Assembly: GCF_014647515.1 (NCBI RefSeq)
Contig: NZ_BMPI01000022.1
Coordinates: 68,147 to 132,146 of the forward strand
Length of the DNA stretch: 64,000 nucleotides
From: Dactylosporangium sucinum
GTDB lineage: Bacteria; Actinomycetota; Actinomycetes; Mycobacteriales; Micromonosporaceae
Direction of reading: 5' to 3'
Part shown: one piece after another, positions 17,417 to 26,735 of the stretch
Layout of the letters: every line of letters starts with the position of its first letter
Position numbering within the stretch: the stretch's first letter is position 1
Program-made: the position numbers and the translations under genes
Notes under the pieces: model-generated
Databases searched by the model: none
What the model saw: only the letters and a program-made list of their open reading frames with translations
Told to the model about the DNA's origin: nothing

Positions 17417-18574
17417 TTACAGGTTCCCGCGACGCTCCTGCTCCCGCTCGATCGCCTCGAAGAGCGCCTTGAAGTTGCCCTTGCCGAAACCGAGCGAGCC
17501 GTGCCGCTCGATCAGCTCGAAGAAGACCGTCGGGCGGTCCTGCACCGGCTTGGTGAAGATCTGCAGCAGGTAGCCGTCCTCGTCGCGGTCGACCAGGATG
17601 CCGCGGGCCTTCAGCTCCTCGATCGGGGCGCGGACCTTGCCGATGCGGGCGCGCAGCTCGGGGTCGTCGTAGTACGAGTCCGGGGTGGTCAGGAACTCGA
17701 CACCGCCGGCGCGCATCTCGTCGACGGTGCGCAGGATGTCGCCGGTCGCGAGCGCGATGTGCTGGGCGCCGGGGCCGCCGTAGAACTCGAGGTACTCGTC
17801 GATCTGCGACTTCTTCCGGGAGATCGCCGGCTCGTTGAGCGGGAACTTGACCTTGCGGGTGCCGCTGGCGACGACCTTGCTCATCAGCGCGGAGTACTCG
17901 GTCGCGATGTCGTCGCCGACGAACTCGGCCATGTTGGTGAAGCCCATGACCCGGCGGTAGAACTCGACCCACTCGTCCATGCGGCCCAGCTCCACGTTGC
18001 CGACCACGTGGTCGACGGCCTGGAAGTACCGCCTCGCGGGCGGCGCGACGATCGGTGAGCGGGCGACGAAGCCCGGCAGGAACGGACCGGTGTAGCGGGA
18101 GCGGTCGACGAGCGTGTGGCGGGTCTCGCCGTAGGTCGCGATCGCCGCGACCCGCACGGTCCCGTGCTCGTCCGACTCGTCGTGCGGCTCCGAAAGACCC
18201 TGCGCGCCCTGCTTGAGCGCGAACGCGTAGGCCGTGTCGACGTCGGGCACCTCGAGCGCGATGTCGGCGATGCCGTCGCCGTGCCGCTCGTAGTGCTGGG
18301 TCGCCGGGGCCTCGCGGTGTACGCCGCCGGCGAGCACGAACATCGCCGAGCCGGACTTCAGCACGTACTCGGCGTGGTCGCGGTGGCCCTGCTCCGGGCC
18401 GCGGTACGCGACCAGGGTCATGCCGAAGGCCGTGGAGTAATAGTGCGCGGCCTGCTTGGCGTTGCCGACGTAGAACCGGACGTGGTCGAGGCCGGTGAGC
18501 GGGAAGGGGTCATGGGAGACGTCGTGCTCGACGGCCCCGATGAGCTCGTTGAGGTCTTCGATAGCGCGGGTCAT
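17417..18574 (-). CDS. hpd: 4-hydroxyphenylpyruvate dioxygenase
   Basis: Hpd converts 4-hydroxyphenylpyruvate to homogentisate with Fe(II) and oxygen. The 385-residue product has the two-domain vicinal-oxygen-chelate fold. The iron triad is visible: His in AVDHVVGNVE, His in AQHIALATGDI and Glu in FFELIERHG near the C-terminus. The ATG gives MTRAIEDLNELIGAVEHD. It heads a minus-strand run hpd-RDD-RDD-aminotransferase, and is divergent from an Lrp/AsnC regulator whose likely operator overlaps the hpd promoter. Confidence 0.96.
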   Translation of the reverse strand: MTRAIEDLNELIGAVEHDVSHDPFPLTGLDHVRFYVGNAKQAAHYYSTAFGMTLVAYRGPEQGHRDHAEYVLKSGSAMFVLAGGVHREAPATQHYERHGDGIADIALEVPDVDTAYAFALKQGAQGLSEPHDESDEHGTVRVAAIATYGETRHTLVDRSRYTGPFLPGFVARSPIVAPPARRYFQAVDHVVGNVELGRMDEWVEFYRRVMGFTNMAEFVGDDIATEYSALMSKVVASGTRKVKFPLNEPAISRKKSQIDEYLEFYGGPGAQHIALATGDILRTVDEMRAGGVEFLTTPDSYYDDPELRARIGKVRAPIEELKARGILVDRDEDGYLLQIFTKPVQDRPTVFFELIERHGSLGFGKGNFKALFEAIEREQERRGNL

Positions 18575-18612
18575 GGCGCAAGCGTCGCCCGCGAATCCGC
18601 GGTGGGCAAGGA

Positions 18613-18641
18613 AGGCTATTCTTCATGGTCAGGTTGACCAA
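18613..18641 (-). promoter_or_regulatory. hpd promoter overlapped by a TGGTCA-N3-TGACCA palindrome
   Basis: Reading the minus strand, a -35-like TTGGTC (18641-18636) and a -10-like TAGCCT (18618-18613) are 17 bases apart, placing the start of transcription about 30 bases before hpd. The perfect palindrome TGGTCAGGTTGACCA at 18626-18640 covers the -35 region. It is the natural candidate operator for the adjacent Lrp/AsnC regulator. Confidence 0.6.
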
Positions 18642-18666
18642 TTTGGCCCTCGATTCGGCGGTACCG

Positions 18667-19164
18667 GTGAGCAAATTGCCCAGTGATATCGACACTCTGG
18701 ATGCACGTCTGCTGGCGCTGCTGGAGGCCGAGCCACGGATCGGCGTGCTGGAGTGTTCGCGGCGCCTCCAGGTCGCGCGCGGGACCGTCCAGGCGCGGCT
18801 CGACCGGCTGGCCGAGCGGGGCGTGATCCGGGGGCACGGACCCGACATCGACCCCGCCGCCCTCGGCTACGGGGTGACCGCCTTCGTCACCCTGGAGATC
18901 CGCCAGCGCTACGGCCACGACCCGGTCGCCGCCCACCTCGCCGAGATCCCCGAGGTGCTGGAGGCGCACACGATCACCGGCTCCGGCGACCTGCTGTGCC
19001 GGATCGTGGCCCGCTCCAACGCCGACCTGCAGCGGGTGATCGACCGGGTGATGAACTTCGAGGGAATTGTGCGATCCTCGACGATCATCGCGCTCGCCCA
19101 GCAGATCCCGTACCGGGTGATGCCCTTGGTGAGGGCATCGGCCGGCGGTCGCTCGGACGGGTGA
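18667..19164 (+). CDS. Lrp/AsnC-family transcriptional regulator
   Basis: The 165-residue regulator has an N-terminal winged helix-turn-helix (LDARLLALLEAEPRIGVLECSRR) and a C-terminal RAM ligand-binding domain. Divergence from hpd suggests it controls tyrosine catabolism, perhaps sensing an aromatic amino or keto acid. An ATG at 18625 is in frame, but it lies inside the hpd promoter and the palindrome, and it would add 14 residues not typical of the family. I therefore prefer the GTG at 18667, though its ribosome site is weak. Confidence 0.9.
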   Translation: MSKLPSDIDTLDARLLALLEAEPRIGVLECSRRLQVARGTVQARLDRLAERGVIRGHGPDIDPAALGYGVTAFVTLEIRQRYGHDPVAAHLAEIPEVLEAHTITGSGDLLCRIVARSNADLQRVIDRVMNFEGIVRSSTIIALAQQIPYRVMPLVRASAGGRSDG

Positions 19165-19231
19165 ATCCGCTCGACACGGGCAATTGCGACGATCCTTCGC
19201 CGTATCATGCGCCGCCGGTACCGTGCAGGTC

Positions 19232-20554
19232 GTGGCGAGGCGAGGAGCTATCCGCAACTTCGAGACGGTGCTCGGGGCGATCGGCGTCCTGGCACTGATC
19301 ATCACCGCCATCATCATCACGGGCTGGAACCCGCTGCCGAACGTCACCGACTGGTGGAAGAAGGTCGCCGACAACGCCGGCAAGCTGTCCGAGCCCCAGA
19401 CGACCTGGGACGAGCGGGTCGGCGGCCAGCCGTCGGCCGCGGTGATCGCCGGCTCCGCGACGATCGTGGTCATGCGCGGCACGGTCGAGGCCCGCGGCCT
19501 GTCCAGCGGCACCGTGCTGTGGACGAAGGAGGCCGACTGGGCGGCCGTCGCCGGCGACGGCGACGCCATGGTCGTGGTCATCGGCCGGCGCGGCCAGGGG
19601 GTGAAGGCGCTCGACCCGGGTTCGGGCGCGGAGAAGTGGAAGGAGGACGAGGGGGTCGGCGCCTGGACCTACCGCAACACCGTCCTGACCCTCTCCTGCG
19701 GCGGCCTCAGCGACTGCACGCTCACGGCCCGGGCACCGAAGGACGGCGCCCAGATCTGGAAGTCCACCGTGCCCGGCATCGGCCGCACGCTCAACGGCGC
19801 GAACAGCGACCTGCTCGGCACCCGGCTCAAGTCGGACACGTACGACGACGCCGTGCGGGCCGTCCCCGGCTCGATCCCGGCGATGCTCGGCTTCCCGATC
19901 GAGCAACGCGTCCAGGTCGTCGACACCAACAGCGGCAAGCGGCTGCGCCAGGAGGAGGCGAGCAACACGACCCGCGTCGTCGTGGTCGGCGGCCGCGTGC
20001 TGATCTCGACCGCCGCGCCGAAGGACGGCAGCTGCCGGTACACCCTGGAGGCCCGCGACCCGTCCACCGGCAAGCAGGTGTGGAAGAAGGAAGGCTTCGA
20101 CCTGCACACGTCCTCCGGCGCCGGCTGCGAGCAGCGCAAGGACCCGGCCGGCTCCGACGTGGTCGTGATCGCGACCCGCGGCGACAACCGCGACGTCTTC
20201 CTCTCCCCGCGCGACGGCCGCGAGATGTGGGTCGGCGCGGTGGGCGACGAGATCGTCGCGGCCGACGGCCAGTACGGCCTGGTCAAGATCGACGGCGGCC
20301 GGAAGCTGCTGGTGGTCAACCTGATCAAGGGTGGCAAGGCATGGGAGCAGGAGATCCCGGCGAAGGCGGACGTGGCGGTGACCCGGTGGGCGATCCTGGT
20401 CCGCGACGACGCTGGGGGCAAGGTGTGGGCCTACACGCCGGACTCCGGCCGTCTACTGTTGGAGGCGAAAACCACGTCCGACGTCCTGGGCGTCGGCGAG
20501 GACGGCCTGATGATCGGCCGTGGACGCACGATTGGCTATCTCCCATTCGCATGA
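19232..20554 (+). CDS. Membrane-anchored PQQ-like beta-propeller protein
   Basis: This protein of about 440 residues has one N-terminal transmembrane helix (residues about 10-30) followed by an extracytoplasmic beta-propeller with blade motifs such as LDPGSGAEKWKEDEG, ARDPSTGKQVWKKEGF and SPRDGREMWVG. It is the second such protein in the window, similar in plan to that at 13081. Function is unknown. GTG at 19232 is my choice; GTG 19223 is possible. Confidence 0.78.
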   Translation: MARRGAIRNFETVLGAIGVLALIITAIIITGWNPLPNVTDWWKKVADNAGKLSEPQTTWDERVGGQPSAAVIAGSATIVVMRGTVEARGLSSGTVLWTKEADWAAVAGDGDAMVVVIGRRGQGVKALDPGSGAEKWKEDEGVGAWTYRNTVLTLSCGGLSDCTLTARAPKDGAQIWKSTVPGIGRTLNGANSDLLGTRLKSDTYDDAVRAVPGSIPAMLGFPIEQRVQVVDTNSGKRLRQEEASNTTRVVVVGGRVLISTAAPKDGSCRYTLEARDPSTGKQVWKKEGFDLHTSSGAGCEQRKDPAGSDVVVIATRGDNRDVFLSPRDGREMWVGAVGDEIVAADGQYGLVKIDGGRKLLVVNLIKGGKAWEQEIPAKADVAVTRWAILVRDDAGGKVWAYTPDSGRLLLEAKTTSDVLGVGEDGLMIGRGRTIGYLPFA

Positions 20555-20734
20555 ACATGGATGAAACCGGATGGGTGAGCACGCCATGAGTACCTTCATG
20601 CTCAGCGTTCCGGCTGGACTTCGCCCGATGCCTAGCGTGCATCGGTGGCTGCGGTTTAACCTGGAACTCCGGCTGACGTCGACACCATCCATCGAGCGTC
20701 TTCTTTCTGTTCAAGACGTGGAAGGCAGGCTGCA

Positions 20735-21682
20735 GTGATCCTTGACGGGGATCCCGGGCCCCAGTTCGCCATCCGCGGCGACAACCTGAAGGTCGCTTTC
20801 GACACCTCAGGGGCGCCGGACGGTTTCCCCGTCTTCCTGTTGCACGGCACGCCCGGCAGCCGGAAGGGCCCCCGTCCCCGCGGCAGCGTCCTGCACCGGC
20901 TCGGCATCCGTCTGATCACGTACGACCGGCCGGGGTACGGCGACTCCGACCGCCGGTCCGGTCGCCTCGTCGAGGACGCCGCGCGTGACGTCGAGGCCAT
21001 CGCCGAGAAGCTGAGGCTGAACCATTTCGCGGTCGTCGGGCGAAGTGGCGGCGGCCCCCACGCGCTGGCCTGCGCCGCGGACGACATCCTGCGCCGCCGG
21101 GTGACCCGGGTGGCCGTGCTCGTCAGCTTCGCTCCGCCGGACACCACGGACGTGGAGTGGTTCAAGGGCATGAACGCGGACAACGTGCGGGGCTTCGGTC
21201 TCGGCGCCGAGGCGACCGTCGAGATCGAGAACGAGATCCTCCGCCGCGCCGAGCTGGTCCGGCAGAATCCGAAGCTGCTGCTCGACGAGCTTTTCGAGTA
21301 CATGACCCCGGCGGACCGTCGGGCCCTGAACAGCTCCGCTCTGCGTCAGATCGTGATCGAGACCCATCGCGAAGGGCTGCGGTCCGGGCCGTATGGCTGG
21401 GTCGACGACGTGCTCGCCCTCCGCGGCAACTGGAAGGTGGACCTGGAGTCGATCGACACCGAGGTCCGCATCTGGCACGGCGCCGACGACACGTTCGCGC
21501 CGGCCAGCCACTCCGCGTGGCTGGCCGCCCGGATCCCCGGCGCCAAGATCTTCGTAGAGCCCGGCAAGGCGCATTTCGACGCGATGCAGGAGATCCCCCG
21601 CGTCCTGCGCTGGGCGGCCGGCGATGGCGCCCAGCCGACCGCCCGCGACGAGGCCCTGAGCGGGGCCCGCGCCGCTCAGTAG
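20735..21682 (+). CDS. Alpha/beta-fold hydrolase
   Basis: The 315-residue protein has a complete alpha/beta hydrolase pattern. The oxyanion motif is HGTPGSRKGP near residue 36, the nucleophile elbow is VVGRSGGGPHAL (Ser about residue 103), a late Asp is in WHGADDTFAP and the catalytic His is in PGKAHFDAM. Substrate is unknown; the lid is similar to esterase and epoxide-hydrolase relatives. The 180 bases before it hold no gene. Its 3' end overlaps the convergent fxsT by 7 bases. Confidence 0.85.
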   Translation: MILDGDPGPQFAIRGDNLKVAFDTSGAPDGFPVFLLHGTPGSRKGPRPRGSVLHRLGIRLITYDRPGYGDSDRRSGRLVEDAARDVEAIAEKLRLNHFAVVGRSGGGPHALACAADDILRRRVTRVAVLVSFAPPDTTDVEWFKGMNADNVRGFGLGAEATVEIENEILRRAELVRQNPKLLLDELFEYMTPADRRALNSSALRQIVIETHREGLRSGPYGWVDDVLALRGNWKVDLESIDTEVRIWHGADDTFAPASHSAWLAARIPGAKIFVEPGKAHFDAMQEIPRVLRWAAGDGAQPTARDEALSGARAAQ

Positions 21683-24600
21683 GGGTGCGGGTCGAGGATC
21701 CGGCGGATGTAGCGGCCCTCGCGGAGGGCGAGCACGCTCGGGTGGTCCTGGCCGATCCGGTTGGCCAGCTGGTCGGCGATGCGGATCCGCTCCAGTCGCG
21801 GCGCCTCCGGGCTTGACTGGTTGGCGATCGCGAGGTTGCCGGCCGTCCGCAGCGTGTCGGGGTGGTCGTTGCCGAGCTCCTCGCGCAGCCGGTCGAGGGC
21901 CTTCGACAGCAGGTCGCGCCCGTCGTCCAGGTCGCCGGTGCTGATCGTGAACACCGCGTGGTTGTTGGCCACCGCCATCGCGATCGGGTGCTTGGGTCCG
22001 AGCTGTGCGTCGAGGGCGACGGTGGTCGCGGCGGTCAGCGCCCGGGCGCCGTTCGCGTCTCCGGCGTCGGCCAGGGTGACCGCGAGGTTGGCGCGGCACA
22101 CCTGCACGTAGGGGTGATCGGTGCCGAACATGCCGACCAGCTGTACCTCGGTCTCGACCAGCTCCTGCCGCGTCTCGGCGGCCAATCCCTGCAGCTGGAG
22201 GTTGGCGGCCCGGCTCAGCCGGGTGAGTGCGGTGTCGGGGCTGGTCGGCCCGTAGCTGTCCTTCAGGCCGTGGTATGCCTGGTCGAGCAGCCGCGCCGCC
22301 TCCTGGATCTGGCCGGTGCCACGCAGCGACGCCGCGAGGTTCGTCTGCGCCGTCAGCGCTTCGCGGTACTGGTCGCCGTAGAGTTTCTGGTACCCCTTGA
22401 CGACCTCGCGCAGCAGGTCCACCGAGTTGCCGTACTCGCCCGCCTCGCGCAGGTCGCGGCCGAGGTTGTTGGCGGAGCGAAGCGTCCGCGGGTGGTGCTC
22501 GCCGGACACCCGGACCCATCGGTCGTAGGTGTCCTCGTCGATCCGCCGCGCCTGCTGGAAGTCACCGACCAGCCGGAGCGACGCGCCGAGGTTGTTGGCA
22601 AAGATCAGCGTCCGGCGGTGCTCCTCGCCGAGCGCGTCGACGGACGCGCGGTAGGTCTGCTGGTCGCGTTCGAGCGCGTCGTCGTAGCGGCCGAGCGCGC
22701 GCAGGTCACCGCCGAGGCTGCTCGCGGTGGCCAGGGTGCGCGCATCGGTGGGGCCGAGGAGCGCCTCCTGCCGGCGCAGGGTGTCGGCGTTGAGGTCGTA
22801 CGACTCCTGGAACTTGCCGCGGCTGCGCTTGAGGTTGGCCAGGTTGAACCGGAGCTCGAGGAGCCGCACCAGCAGTCGGTCGTGCTCGGCGCTGTCCGGC
22901 TCGAGCTGCGCGAGCTGAGCCGTCCACGCCGCGTTCACCTCTTCGGCGTAGGCCTCGCCCTGTTCGTAACCGCCGAGCACGTAGATGTACCGGATGCGGT
23001 CGATGAGCAGGGCGCGGACGTCGTCCGAGTCGCTCTCCTCCGGCTTGGCGCCGTCGAGGTGCGGCCAGAGGATGCGGAACTGCTCCTGGATCTCCGGGTC
23101 TTCGACCTCACCCGTCGGGCGTGATCCGACGAGCAGCCGGTGCACGTCCCGCGTGACGCCGTCCAGCTCTTCGGCGGACATGCGGCGGCGGAGCGCATTC
23201 TGTAGCAGCCGGTGGATCTGCAGCTGGTTGGCCTCCAGCTTGATGAGGGCCAGCCGGTTGATGTGCTGCACGATGGTGGCCGCGATGTCGCCCACGTTGG
23301 CCCGCAGCCGCAGCTGCCGGGCCACGTCCTTGTCGTGCTCGGCGATGATGCGCGCCGCCACCTCGCTGCGGAGCAGGTCGTGGGAGATCTCCGGGGCGAG
23401 CACCGACGCGAGCTGCAGCAGCCGGTAGGCGGCCGGCGAGCGCTCGGCCAGCCGCTCAAGCGACACGTTCCACACATGGACCCGGTCGACGATGGGCTCC
23501 GACGGGTCGGGGCTGCCCAGTCGGGACAGGTAGTCGGTGGCGGTGCGCTTGGTTTCGGCCAGCCATGCGCCGGCGAGCGCGACGAAGATCGGCACGTGCT
23601 CGACCATCTCGGCGATCCGGGCCGCATCGGCGGGATCCAACGTCCTGACCCGGGACAGCAGGTGCCCGACGCTCTCGATCGGCAGGAACTTGTCGACGTT
23701 GACGATCCGGGCGTGGGTGACGGCCTCGACCTGGTCGCGGGTAGTGAGCAGAAGGTGGCCGTCGCCGCGCGGGAGGTACTCCTCGATCGCGTTGTACTTC
23801 TCGACGTTGTCGAACACGAGCAGCCAGCGCAGGGGACCGGCGGCGTCGCGCCGGCTCAGCCGGTTGTCGACGGCGCGGATCCGGTCCGGGACCGTCGGTT
23901 GCCGCGGGATCTCGAGGGCGGCGCCGAGGTCGACGATGCCCATGTCGACGAACTGGGGCGGGTCGGCTGAGATCCACCAGATGATGTCGTAGGCGCCGCG
24001 GAACCGGTAGGCGTACTCCATCGCCAGCTGGGTCTTGCCCATGCCGGCGCCGCCGACCAGTGCGACCGGGCCGGGCCCGCCCGTCCGCAGTTCCTCGCGC
24101 AGGTTCGACATCAGCGCCTCGCGGGCGGTGAACAGCATGTTGCGGGCCGGCGCGCGGAACACCGGCGCCGGCTCGGCGGGAAAGCGGGGCAGGCGCGGGA
24201 ACCGCCCGCCGGCCGCACGGCTGCCGACCCGGCCGACCAGGGTCAGCAGCTGCTCGAGCGACTGCTCCTCGCCGAGCCCGTCCAGCAAGATCCAGTTGGC
24301 CAGCGGGATGTCGAGCATCGGCGGCGTGCCGTCGAGGTGGATCGCGAGCGTGCCCGGTGGCCGGCCGAGTTCGGACCGGCGGCCGGTGGCGTCGAGGTAC
24401 GACTTGGAGAGCAGCACGACGTCCCGCACCGGCATCGACTGGTCGGACTCGGTGCGCTCGGACATCGCGAGGTCGACGACGCGCAGGTTCGCGTTGGTGA
24501 GCACCGCCTGGATCCACTCGGCCCAAGCCTGGTCGGCCGGCGTGTGCCGCAGCAGGAGCACCTCGTCGCGGATGGCGGGCCTGCGCTCCAGTTTCGCCAC

Positions 24601-25581
24601 TGTCGCGGTGCGCAGCGCCTCGTCTATCGGCGGCAGCTCGGTGATCTCGCGGTTGGTGATGTAGCTGGTCAGCCGCTCGTAGGCCGGCAGCAGCGAGTTC
24701 CGGCTTCCGGGCGGGTCACCGAAGGTCGCGAGGATCTCCTCGTACGCGTAGTACGCCCGGTAGGGCACCTCGACGCTCAGCCAGTATGCGCGCCGCTCGG
24801 CGCCGGTCATCCCCTGCGGCAGGTCGCTGAACTTCTGCATCGCCAGAGCGCGGCCGGCGTCGGCCTTGTTCTTCTCGCCCTCGTCCACGCGCATCGGCAC
24901 CGGCAGCACCCGGCGCGGGCGGGTCCCCTCGTACATCGCGACCCGCTCGGCCACCTCGGCGGCGCCCTCGATGCCCTGGTTGGAGAACGTGAAGCAGTCG
25001 ACGAGCACGTCGGGCAGGTGGATCGTGCAGATCTCGGCGACGTCGCTGATCCCGGTGCGGCTGTCGATGAGCGTGTAGTCGTAGTGGCGCTTCATGTCCT
25101 CGCGCAGCGCGTCGAAGAACTGGGCTCCGCCGAGCCGGTTGTAGAAGTTGTCCCAGTCCCGGCCGGTGACGCTCGCGACGTAGTCGGGGGTGGACTTGCC
25201 GGCCAGCAGGATGTCCAGCGAGCCGCCACTCTCGAACTTCCACTTCAGGGTGAACGCGTACGTCTGGACCTTGGCGTAGTCGAGATGCCAGTCAGCGGGC
25301 CGCTCGATCAGGGAGCCGTCGGGCCGCTTGGCGGCGGCGACCGCGGCGTCGTAGTCGCCGATGAGGTCCATGACGCCGCCGGTCGTGGCCAGCGCCTCGG
25401 AGTCGATGAAGGCGGCAAAGAACCGGTGCAGACCGGGCGACTCCAGGTCCCAGTCGGCGACGAGGACCTTCTTGCCGTTGGCGGCCAGGATCCAGGCCGT
25501 GTTGGCCAGGGCCATGGTGCGCCCGGTACCACCCTTGTAGGAGTAGAAGGTGATGACCTGGCCTTCGCGGTCCTGCGTCAT
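21676..25581 (-). CDS. fxsT: FxSxx-COOH system NTPase/TPR protein (FxsT-like)
   Basis: This 1301-residue protein joins four modules. Residues 10-300 are a ParA/MinD-like NTPase with the deviant Walker A KGGTGRT (16-22) and DWDLESPGLHRF. Residues about 325-440 resemble a TIR-like fold (VLLLRHTPADQAWAEWIQAVL). Residues about 480-750 are an NB-ARC type STAND NTPase with P-loop GGAGMGKTQ near 512 and Walker B LLVFDN. From about 850 to the end are tetratricopeptide repeats (LATASSLGGDLRALGRYDDAL and related). The protein type is known as the TPR partner of FxSxx-COOH RiPP loci. Such architectures suggest a signalling or immune-like switch, but the role is unproven. Start overlaps the fxsC stop. 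Confidence 0.85.
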   Translation of the reverse strand: MTQDREGQVITFYSYKGGTGRTMALANTAWILAANGKKVLVADWDLESPGLHRFFAAFIDSEALATTGGVMDLIGDYDAAVAAAKRPDGSLIERPADWHLDYAKVQTYAFTLKWKFESGGSLDILLAGKSTPDYVASVTGRDWDNFYNRLGGAQFFDALREDMKRHYDYTLIDSRTGISDVAEICTIHLPDVLVDCFTFSNQGIEGAAEVAERVAMYEGTRPRRVLPVPMRVDEGEKNKADAGRALAMQKFSDLPQGMTGAERRAYWLSVEVPYRAYYAYEEILATFGDPPGSRNSLLPAYERLTSYITNREITELPPIDEALRTATVAKLERRPAIRDEVLLLRHTPADQAWAEWIQAVLTNANLRVVDLAMSERTESDQSMPVRDVVLLSKSYLDATGRRSELGRPPGTLAIHLDGTPPMLDIPLANWILLDGLGEEQSLEQLLTLVGRVGSRAAGGRFPRLPRFPAEPAPVFRAPARNMLFTAREALMSNLREELRTGGPGPVALVGGAGMGKTQLAMEYAYRFRGAYDIIWWISADPPQFVDMGIVDLGAALEIPRQPTVPDRIRAVDNRLSRRDAAGPLRWLLVFDNVEKYNAIEEYLPRGDGHLLLTTRDQVEAVTHARIVNVDKFLPIESVGHLLSRVRTLDPADAARIAEMVEHVPIFVALAGAWLAETKRTATDYLSRLGSPDPSEPIVDRVHVWNVSLERLAERSPAAYRLLQLASVLAPEISHDLLRSEVAARIIAEHDKDVARQLRLRANVGDIAATIVQHINRLALIKLEANQLQIHRLLQNALRRRMSAEELDGVTRDVHRLLVGSRPTGEVEDPEIQEQFRILWPHLDGAKPEESDSDDVRALLIDRIRYIYVLGGYEQGEAYAEEVNAAWTAQLAQLEPDSAEHDRLLVRLLELRFNLANLKRSRGKFQESYDLNADTLRRQEALLGPTDARTLATASSLGGDLRALGRYDDALERDQQTYRASVDALGEEHRRTLIFANNLGASLRLVGDFQQARRIDEDTYDRWVRVSGEHHPRTLRSANNLGRDLREAGEYGNSVDLLREVVKGYQKLYGDQYREALTAQTNLAASLRGTGQIQEAARLLDQAYHGLKDSYGPTSPDTALTRLSRAANLQLQGLAAETRQELVETEVQLVGMFGTDHPYVQVCRANLAVTLADAGDANGARALTAATTVALDAQLGPKHPIAMAVANNHAVFTISTGDLDDGRDLLSKALDRLREELGNDHPDTLRTAGNLAIANQSSPEAPRLERIRIADQLANRIGQDHPSVLALREGRYIRRILDPHPY

Positions 25582-26735
25582 CGCGCGTCTCCCTGCCCTT
25601 GCCGATCGTCGGAAGCGGTGCCCGGGCGCAGCCTTGGCCGGGGCGTTGCGGGGCCTGCCGGCGGGTCGACGGGACCGAGCCGGAGGAACTGCTTGTTGGC
25701 CTCGGTGACCAGTATCGGGACGGCCCGCTCGAACTCGCTCGCCGTGCGCGCGGGCAGCACCTTGGGAAAGCCGGCGTCCTGCAGCGTAGCGGCGACGGCG
25801 TCAGCGCCGGCCGCGCCACGCTGGTCGTCGCCGACCACCACGAGCGGCACCACCCACCGGGGCAGCGCATCGACTGCCGCCAACGCGTTCCGCGCCGTCA
25901 GGTCGGGGTCGATCAGCAGCACGGTCGGCTTCACCGGCGACCACTCGGCCGCGCCCGCGAGGTCGAGCACGGTCGCCGGCATGCCCAGGCGGTCGGCCGT
26001 GGCCGCCACGTAGTCGGCCAGCACAAGCTCGTGCTCGGTCGGGTAGGGCCGCCAGCCGGCGCCCTTTTCGCCGGTCAGGATGGTGACGACAAGCCGGGCG
26101 TCGCGCGGGTCGGTCGCGTGGGGCTGGATCGCGGTCGGCGGCTTCGACCGCGGCAGCGGATGGGCGCGGGTCACGACCACGATCCGCTCGGCCACCGCCT
26201 GCACGATCCGCATGTACTGCATGCGGTAGGCGCCGAGCTTGCACAGCGCGCGGAGCCCGTTCTGCGCGTAATCGGCCCGCTCGGGGGCGTCCTCGTCGAT
26301 GATGGCCAGCGCCGCGGCGACCTCTTGAGCCCGGTCGTCCCACGAGTCCAGCGGGCTCCACAGCACCGGCACGATGTGTCGCTCGGCGTGCTGCGTGCCG
26401 GCATCGGCCAGGCGGGTCCGGAAGGCGTCCAGCTCGCCGGTCGCCCACCGGTTGCCGAAGTAGTTCTTGGAGTACAGCGGTATGAACACGTGTGCGGCGC
26501 CGAGCGCCTCGGTGAGCAGCGTCCGTAGGTCGGCGCCGGCCGGCAGCAGGCCGTCGAAGAAGCCCGCGTCCAGCTCCTCGTTGCGCTGCGGGTGTCCGGC
26601 GACCGCCGCCGAGAGGTCCTGGAAGAACTGCTTCACCCAGTAGTCGGTGTCGGGGCGGGCCTTCTCCGACAGCGGTACCGAGTGGGCGTAGCTGAGGAAG
26701 AAATACGTCTCGGGCTCGCCGGTGACCGTGCTCAT
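25578..26735 (-). CDS. fxsC: TIR-like protein FxsC
   Basis: The 385-residue protein begins with a TIR-like domain (YFFLSYAHSVPLSEKA, then FIPLYSKNYFGNRWATGELDAF). A C-terminal region of about 170 residues follows with a receiver-like or Rossmann-type pattern (TVLLIDPDLTARNALAAVDAL). It matches the protein type called FxsC in FxSxx-COOH RiPP loci. Whether the TIR fold has NADase activity is unknown; a catalytic Glu candidate lies in TGELDAF. Its ATG overlaps the stop of the upstream TIR gene (ATGA), and its own stop overlaps the fxsT start. Confidence 0.87.
   Translation of the reverse strand: MSTVTGEPETYFFLSYAHSVPLSEKARPDTDYWVKQFFQDLSAAVAGHPQRNEELDAGFFDGLLPAGADLRTLLTEALGAAHVFIPLYSKNYFGNRWATGELDAFRTRLADAGTQHAERHIVPVLWSPLDSWDDRAQEVAAALAIIDEDAPERADYAQNGLRALCKLGAYRMQYMRIVQAVAERIVVVTRAHPLPRSKPPTAIQPHATDPRDARLVVTILTGEKGAGWRPYPTEHELVLADYVAATADRLGMPATVLDLAGAAEWSPVKPTVLLIDPDLTARNALAAVDALPRWVVPLVVVGDDQRGAAGADAVAATLQDAGFPKVLPARTASEFERAVPILVTEANKQFLRLGPVDPPAGPATPRPRLRPGTASDDRQGQGDAR

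Noticed and set aside
18625..18666. ATG 18625 as start of the Lrp/AsnC regulator
   Set aside because: It lies inside the palindrome and the hpd promoter and adds residues unusual for the family; GTG 18667 is preferred.
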